Assembly (NCBI RefSeq): GCF_008831285.2
Contig: NC_045140.1
Span: forward strand, 4,009,528 to 4,073,527
Direction of reading: 5' to 3'
Origin: Nymphaea colorata
Lineage: Eukaryota; Streptophyta; Magnoliopsida; Nymphaeales; Nymphaeaceae
DNA length: 64,000 bases
In this document: positions 57,691 to 64,000 of the stretch, in pieces
Layout: every line of letters starts with the position of its first letter
Position numbering within the stretch: position 1 is the stretch's first letter
The notes under the pieces: generated by a model
Told to the model about the DNA's origin: nothing
The model's database searches: none
The model's input: the letters and a program-made list of their open reading frames with translations, nothing else
Translations under genes and position numbers: made by a program

Positions 57691-57715
57691 AATCAGAGCA
57701 CTTGTTTCTTAAATG

Positions 57716-58078
57716 TTGGCGGTACATGAGCCGAGTCGAGCTCAAGCTCGGTCAGCTTGACTCGACTTGACTCATATCTTGCTTGGCTCAAGCTCGCATC
57801 ATCGAGCTGTACACGGTCAGTTGCAGCTTGACTCATTTAAGCTTAATGACCAACTCATCATTTGACTTGCCTTTCCTGGTTTTAAATTTGAAAATTATAA
57901 CAGAAGAGATAACCTAAATTAAACAAGCTTACTCGAGTTCATGTATAACTTGAACTCGATTCATTTATAAGATCGAGTTTTCATTTAAGATGGAACTCGA
58001 CATTCTTACAAACGAGTCCAGCTTAACCGATTGAGTTCGAGCTGAGCTAGAGTTGGCTCGACCTGTTGTACATCCCTA
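57716..58078. mobile_element. GAGCCGAGTCGAG hAT-like element with perfect 8-bp TSD, 363 bp
   Basis: The left end TTGGCGGTACATGAGCCGAG and right end TTGTACATCCCTA are related inverted termini. An exact 8-mer CTTAAATG flanks both sides (57708-57715 and 58079-58086). The interior is GAGCTCGAGT-type words with no ORF. It is related to 35545-35880 and 29826-30373. Confidence 0.82.
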
Positions 58079-58086
58079 CTTAAATG

Positions 58087-58878
58087 TAAGGTTGCTAACT
58101 ATATTTGGAAATATGTAGCTAATAACTTTGGAGTAATCAGAACCCAATTGAAGCCACCTCCATTGAAGGGCGTTGTAAAAGCCAATTCCAGCTTGATTAT
58201 ATGCCAACATGTAATTGATTTATTATCAATACTTGCTCACATATTGAATGATTTATGATCATTACTTGGATCCCCATTACACCCGCACTTACGTGATCAC
58301 CAGCTTGATTATCCAACTTTAAACTTAATCATGTTGTTCTTAAAAGAGTAAAATATCAAAAAAGTAAGTTCTCTGTTTCTCCTTTTCAAGGCAAAGTGCC
58401 CTACATATATAAAGACTAACTTTGTATTGTTTACTCTCGTTAATGTTTGCACTTTGCAGTACATTATAATAAATTAAACTTAAATATTGATAATAAGCTA
58501 GTGTAAAGTTAGATCAATTCGTTTCAATTACGAAGTAAATTTCATTACTGTATCAGCTTTTGAAGGGCGCCCCGTTGCAATCCATGTTCCGATGCCATGA
58601 TTACAAGTCGTGTACATGTTTCGATAGATAGAAACAATTCTAATGTGTGCGAACATGAATTATGTATTTAAAATTCTGCATGGGGTTTTGGTCGCAGTTC
58701 TACAAGGCACTCTTTTACTTCTTCCGAAATTTACTCTTGAGATCTTAACATTTTCCCATATTTGTAGAAACCAGCTTTATGTTTCTGGGTTTTTATTCTT
58801 TTTTTTTTCATAATTTTAGAAACCTGGCCCACGTTTTTGGGTTTTATTTTATGACGTGGGCATTTTGGTTCTTGCAGA
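58087..58878. other. AT-rich intergenic DNA
   Basis: No gene. Ends in a T-rich stretch and TTCTTGCAG (58870-58878), which would serve as a splice acceptor for the exon-like segment starting at 58879. Confidence 0.4.
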
Positions 58879-59506
58879 AAAGTTCATATGTTGAGGTTAA
58901 CGGGGAAGAGTTTGAAAGCATCCCCATCGGCAGGGATGTCGACGGATCAGGTATATCTTTAATCATATCCGTTTTTTTTTTTTTATATTCACATATTCAT
59001 ACTTAAATTTGAATAAAGAAAAATCATATTCGAAACCGAGACCAAAATCTGATTTTACAATCCAAATCTGATTTTTATATATATATATCCAAATTCAAAT
59101 CCGAATTTTGAACGAGATTTTGTTAATTTTCAAAATTTTAATAGCATTAGATACATGATATTTGTCTAAAAATGAATCCGATCTAAATTTGTGTCTAAAG
59201 CCGATCAGATATTTATGTATATCCGAATCTGATTGGATGTCATTTATTAAATCTGAATCTGATCCAATTTATTACTCGAATATTTATTTATTTTTTTTAT
59301 ATCCGATTTTTTTCGATATTTTGGCATCCTTACCAATCGACACTCGAGCCGATGAGTGGTATGTCATTAGCAGTTGTGTTCTCTCTCTCCCAACAGGTGA
59401 AGCCGTCAAGAATGAAGCAATACCTACCTCTATGTTATGCAAAGCAGAGTTTCCTTGGGGCTGGTGTGAGCAACTGCTTACTCCAGTTTGTGCAAACCTT
59501 TGGTAA
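58879..59506 (+). pseudogene. Exon-like segment split by a MITE insertion
   Basis: An open stretch beginning after an acceptor-like TTGCAG at 58878 includes VEVNGEEFESIPI and stops at the element boundary near 58930. A second open stretch begins beyond the element at 59333, in a different frame, and runs to a stop at 59504-59506 (includes TRADEWYVISSC). The inserted element plus one target-site copy is 410 bp, and removing it puts both halves in one frame. That fits a former exon of roughly 70 codons disrupted by the insertion. The protein family is not recognised, and no other supported exons exist nearby. Confidence 0.4.
58931..59332. mobile_element. TAGGGATGTCAA-family hAT-like element inside an open frame
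   Basis: The left end CAGGGATGTCGACGGATC (58931) and right end TTGGCATCCTTA (ending 59332) are inverted, with the family's interior. Flanks CCCATCGG (58923-58930) and CCAATCGA (59333-59340) match at 6 of 8 positions. Confidence 0.72.
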
Positions 59507-59509
59507 AGT

Positions 59510-61055
59510 TTTATTCTGATGATGCTGAACTTAAGCTTAACCGTAAGCATTATCGCATCTAGCTCATTGCGATAATGTGATGCTAAGTGCTTCCTAACTA
59601 AAATTTTTTAGCTCAGCCAATGATGTTATGGTGTATTTGTGGCCATCAACTGTGAAGGATTTTCAACCTTGTGATGTGTTGACAAGAAGGAGAGGGTTTT
59701 CACATATTGACGCCTCGATCGCTTAGCACTGACAAAAATTTTAAATTCTAGAAAAGAAAATGTTGGTTGGTGGTATCGATCTCCTCTGACTGGACTGAGC
59801 TTTTAACCATAGTAGTAAGCCGCTCTTGTTTAACGACTCTGAGAAAATGAAGCTTGTGAAGATAAATTAAAAAACACAGCAGTTCCTCCAAATTACAGAC
59901 CAAAACTTGTCTTTCAAAAGAAAATCTTTCATCTTTAATATATAAAAACTAAACCAACTTAATCAAATGAAAACAAAGAGCAAATTAAAACCTCCCTTCG
60001 TTCAATCCCTTGGACGGCAAATAATTGGACCGGCATGTCGAGACGCCAAATCAGGTATCAAATCATACCAACCCACGTTCTTCTATCTATGACCGGCCGG
60101 CAATCCGGAAAATTCCACAAAGTAACAAGGAGGCACGTGTTTGAGTGGTACGAGTCAGGCAGTCCGAAAGGGAGGAGGGGTCAAAAGGTGAGCAGGGGCC
60201 GGAGCTCGATGCTGCTCGTGCTGTCTCGGGGGAAGAGAAGAAAAGATGGGGGAGAAAAGCAACGGTAAAAGTTAGGCGTTCCCCTTCGCTTGGCCGAAAG
60301 ATTGAGAACCCATCATCATCAAAACTCATGAGCTCACGAGGTGCGCACGCTTGTCCCTTGAGACCAATAATGCCTTTCTACTTTTTTTTTTTTAAATTTA
60401 TTGACTGTAAATATGCAATTTCAGATAAATTTTTATCAAGTTCTGTTTTGAACTTTTAATTCTATAAATGAGCTTCCAAGGATCGGTCGGTACGTCGTTG
60501 GTTAATTTTAGATTTTTGTGGATGATATTCATTGGTATTAGTATTGTTTAAACAGTGACATGCATGACAATCGAGTTAAAATGTATACAGTAAAACCATT
60601 TAGATCTCAATATAACTCCAAATCTCATAATTAAGTAAACAGAAAAGTGCTTCGGCCTCTCATTTGGGCGGCGGAATTTCATCTTGTTCATCCAAAATGA
60701 GGTTGTTTTCGATTTTTTGTTTGTTTCAGGATGTTTCACTGACCACTTTCAAGAAGGCCCTCTTAAATTTGAAAAGAAAATGTTGCTTTTGTTTTGTTTT
60801 GTATGTCCTAACAAGGGACAAGGCAATCAAGCGAAAGTAAATCAAACGAAACTGGTCTTAAGCGTTAAGTCACATTTTCCTTTTGAAGTTGAAGGAGGTC
60901 TTGAAAAGACACTTTAAAATAAGGTTTTTAGAGTGTTAGGATGCCTAGGTTCGAAAAAAAGGATCAATTTTAATCAAACCAAATTTTGTAGATGATGGAG
61001 AAGTCATCCAAACATTTATTAGAAGATAATTCATTTTGAATTTATATTGACCTGA
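59510..61055. other. Intergenic DNA with a GC-rich patch at 60000-60350
   Basis: The patch at 60000-60350 is clearly GC-richer than its surroundings. It contains a G-box core CACGTG (60135-60140) and has overlapping short ORFs on both strands. No start-exon-splice structure can be defended. It could be a promoter/5' UTR of a gene not resolved here, or an element fragment. The rest is AT-rich and empty. Confidence 0.4.
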
Positions 61056-61352
61056 TCATGCATTGAAAATGAACAACAAAACTAGGAGCAATTGACAATT
61101 ATCAGCAAAAACCTTGGCCTGCAAGGTAAAGGAGAACTCAACAATGAAATGTTCAGTTTGTAAATTAAAAGCAACAGGATTCGCTAAAGCAAAAAAGTCC
61201 TCTTCACTCAGACTTTGAAAGTTTAAGTGGGTTTTGGGGTCTCTTTGAAGAGACTGATGGTGAGCCCCAACAGGGGAATATGTTGAAGAATGTGCTTGAC
61301 TAAGTCCAATAACACTCAACAAATAGACAAAAAAAGATACAACTCTTATCAT
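61056..61352 (-). CDS. Possible small secreted protein (hypothetical)
   Basis: A 98-codon minus-strand ORF starts with a signal-peptide-like sequence: MIR, then a hydrophobic core VVSFFVYLLSVIGL, then a small-residue region near AHS. It continues with a polar stretch and ends in another hydrophobic run. The frame is also open upstream to 61493. There is an acceptor-like TTGCAG inside, near 61117-61122 (minus), so the true exon structure may differ. No cysteine-rich or other known peptide motif is visible. It may be a chance ORF. Confidence 0.25.
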   Translation of the reverse strand: MIRVVSFFVYLLSVIGLSQAHSSTYSPVGAHHQSLQRDPKTHLNFQSLSEEDFFALANPVAFNLQTEHFIVEFSFTLQAKVFADNCQLLLVLLFIFNA

Positions 61353-61895
61353 AGTAGCTTCATGTTGGTGGTGGAAGACAGTCAAAATGGCCTGCTTTCC
61401 AGCCAATGCTGCACCAAATTTCAAGGACAACCTTCCATGAAAGGACACGCCTTTCCACTCCTCCCCCACATCCACATGCTTGACAAGAACCAAAACATGA
61501 TGGCTGTGTCCATTAACATATCAAACGTGGAAGGAATAATACACAGGATGTGACAGACACTCTCACATTTCTTACCTGCATTGTCATGATAAATTATCAT
61601 GGCTCCCAACTGTCCTAACACAGTGGACCATATGAGTCCTTTGCACCCACAAGAGATTATGGGGTTTCATCAATCAATGGCACTCTGCCCATTCATCAGA
61701 CTAATGGTAGGACCCTTGGGAAGTATGGAGACCAAGCCATTGTTAGGGGCTTAGGCCTTCAGCTCTGTCACAACACTGCTTGTTCCCACCAATGATCGAC
61801 CAGAAGCAAAAAAAAGAGGCTCCCCACATGTTTGGTTGTATGCCACTTTGGGTCTATGCGCCAAGGAGTCAAATTAAGGATTTCCGTTTCGTCTA

Positions 61896-62230
61896 GTGGC
61901 GGAGACACGTGCGCGGCCAGGGCCATCTAGGTTCTAAACTATTAATAAGTTTGGACATTGGTCCGCCAGCCATATGGTCTGTTGAAGCTGGTTATATGCG
62001 CAGGCCTTGGAATGGGCTAGAGGGACACATGTCATATACTGGGAGCAGTGTACAGCGCACCTTGGTACACATAACCACCTCTGATGGTCTTGCCCTGACT
62101 TTTTGTCCGATTATGGATTCGTCGTGAATCTTTTGACTGCAATTTTGGCCACTAAGGAGAGAATTTGCTGCTCTTTTCTTAAGCTGTCACTCGGTGTCGC
62201 TTGGCCAAAAATTTCTAGTTCTGCCACTGA
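61896..62230. repeat. Possible TIR element with TAGTGGCGGAG-like ends
   Basis: TAGTGGCGGAGAC (about 61895-61907) is partly the inverse of TAGTTCTGCCACTGA (about 62216-62230). Similar termini occur in dispersed plant repeats. No convincing target-site duplication was seen. A 72-codon ORF inside (61909-62127) has no domain. Confidence 0.4.
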
Positions 62231-64000
62231 TTGCGCCTTATTTTGTGTACGATCATGAACTTTTTCATTAAACTCACATTTACACATATCCTCTAAGCTT
62301 CACAATCTTCTAGTGAGTTGATTATCATGAATCTGCCTTCTGCATTGCATCTCTAAAGTGTAACTGCAGCCGGTGCCTGTTGGACCCAAGGCAATGGAAA
62401 TGCTACAAGATATCCCCACATAAGCACCCAACATTAGCATCCCTTCCTTTACCTACTAATTTTCTATTCTGAGAGAAGTCTTTGGAAGTGGAAAAAATAA
62501 TGACCAATGGAAAGAAAAACACCTTCATTGTTTCGTTGAATATTTTGGTAACTTAAGAAACAAATTTAATATGTGCACTTCGTCCTTCACTCAAGTATGG
62601 AAAGGAAGTAAAACAGCATCCTAGCGTTCAAGAATTCATTTTTCTATTGAGATTACATATTTTAGTTGGTGCACTAACCTACCCACCACCTCTACTGCCA
62701 AGATATTAAAAATAAATGCAAACCTATATTGCTCTTAGACATAATGTCTCATCTGATTTTTTATTAATTTTAGTGGTTGAGATAGTGGATATAGAGTCCA
62801 CGGAGTTTGGTAGGAGAAAAGATTTGAAAAGCCATACTTTTGGTGATGCATTATTGGTTCTAAATTGGAACTACCAACATCAACGAAGGCAGTCATCGTA
62901 TAAGTTTGTACATAAATAAAAGGTGGTTTAATAAGAACAAATGGACATCTAGGCTCACCTAGTGCACATCAAAGTCCCATATAAAGAAACCAACTTGCAT
63001 GTCGCATGCATTTCCATTTGTCTTGGCCCTCTATGCTGTTTTATTTCTTGCCCTAAAAAGTCTTCTATGTTCTTGAGGATGTGTTCCCTCAGTGCTTTGC
63101 TTTTGGGAACCGTGACTATATTTTAAGCAAATTAGGATATAAAGAAAACCCCCTATTGTTTTGTCTATATATTAACCAATGACAAGAGATAAGTCTTTGT
63201 CCAAGCATTGACATTATTGACCGAATTCGTTCCAGGGATGTCTGTTTTTCCTTTTTGGCAAACAAACATAATAAAAGTTTCATATTTCCATATTAAACCT
63301 TAGGAATTAATGACTCTTGAACCTTTTTTTCAGGTTGGTTTTGTAAGTCATGCCGGCAGAATCTTATGATCCAATAGCCAACATTGAAAACTATACTATT
63401 TCTTTCTAATAGATGGAAAATTACCATTTTGGGGGGATCTATATGTCACAACTAAATACCTGAAAAATGCAAGTTTACCATTAAATTCCCCATTCTACTA
63501 ATTGATATCCTTGAAGGCCACCAAGAAAATTTTATATTCTTATAGCTACTTTTTCTAAACAACACACACAAAATAAGATTAATGTCATCTTGATATTTTA
63601 AACATATATGCCAAGGCCTTTCCTAATGGCAGGATAGTGACATAACAATTTAGGTCAAAAAGGCTAGAGTGATTAGGAGGTAGTTTTATATAGGGTAGGC
63701 ACCTCCCCTACATTGTGGAAGATTTGACTGTTGAAGCATCTTTTGTAACACAGATGAAATTTCAAAAGGAGGGGAAAAGGAATCCTTTTGAAAATAAGTA
63801 TGCCATGCATAAGGAGATGTATATTTAAAATTGTTCCTCTTGTTTTACTGGTTGACACAATTTACAAGAATCCCTGGTTTTGGCTCAATAAAATGGATGA
63901 CAAAGATCAAAATAAAATGCCAAATTTGGAATTTTTTAGAAGAATGAACAATATATAATTTCTTTTTCTTTTTCAGAAATATAATATATAACAATTCTGA
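62231..64000. other. AT-rich intergenic DNA, nothing recognised
   Basis: Only short ORFs without domains and no repeats with clear termini. The window ends here. Confidence 0.45.

Overview
The window is nuclear DNA from a flowering plant. It holds five intron-rich genes with GT-AG introns, set in AT-rich intergenic DNA full of small transposable elements. The genes match plant families: ribosomal protein L13a, the disease-resistance co-chaperone RAR1, proteasome subunit RPN2, the centromere/Fanconi protein MHF2 (CENP-X), and a sieve-element-occlusion (SEO) protein. SEO genes are phloem genes known from angiosperms and reported missing from grasses, so a non-grass angiosperm is likely. The sequence alone does not place the species more closely.

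Layout. 1-3345: decayed Copia retrotransposon (protease/integrase to RNase H, then a likely 3' LTR). 4006-8747 (+): RPL13A, 4 exons, 206 aa, with a 3.9-kb third intron. 8748-12980: intergenic, with a tRNA-derived SINE-like repeat and a terminal-inverted-repeat element. 12981-16797 (+): RAR1, 5 exons, 220 aa. 17413-18115 (-): unidentified coding remnant, followed by a SINE with target-site duplication. 20575-27798 (-): RPN2, 14 exons, 1019 aa, convergent with RAR1. 27799-36693: repeat-rich intergenic DNA. 36694-37544 (+): MHF2, 6 small exons, 104 aa. 40999-47535 (-): SEO gene, 7 exons, 813 aa, with an unusual repeated C-terminal tail. 47536-64000: no convincing intact gene, but MITE-like elements, a second Copia fragment, exon-like fragments broken by insertions, and one possible small secreted-protein ORF.

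All exon junctions were worked out by hand from splice sites, reading phase and family resemblance. The spliced lengths come out in frame (621, 663, 3060, 315 and 2442 nt including stop). The five genes do not form a pathway; this is an ordinary plant gene order with independent promoters.

The mobile fraction is the most distinctive part. Two related groups of non-autonomous elements with hAT-like 8-bp target-site duplications recur. One has termini like TAGGGATGTCAAT and an interior of degenerate GGATATCCGAATC words. The other has termini like TAGGGGTGAACA and an interior of GAGCTCGAGTCGAG words. One SEO intron carries a 796-bp inverted-repeat element containing several perfect palindromes built on CGTATCGTACGATACG. 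Near 59 kb, removing one insertion and one target-site copy brings two open stretches into one frame. No CRISPR, operon, tRNA or rRNA gene was seen.
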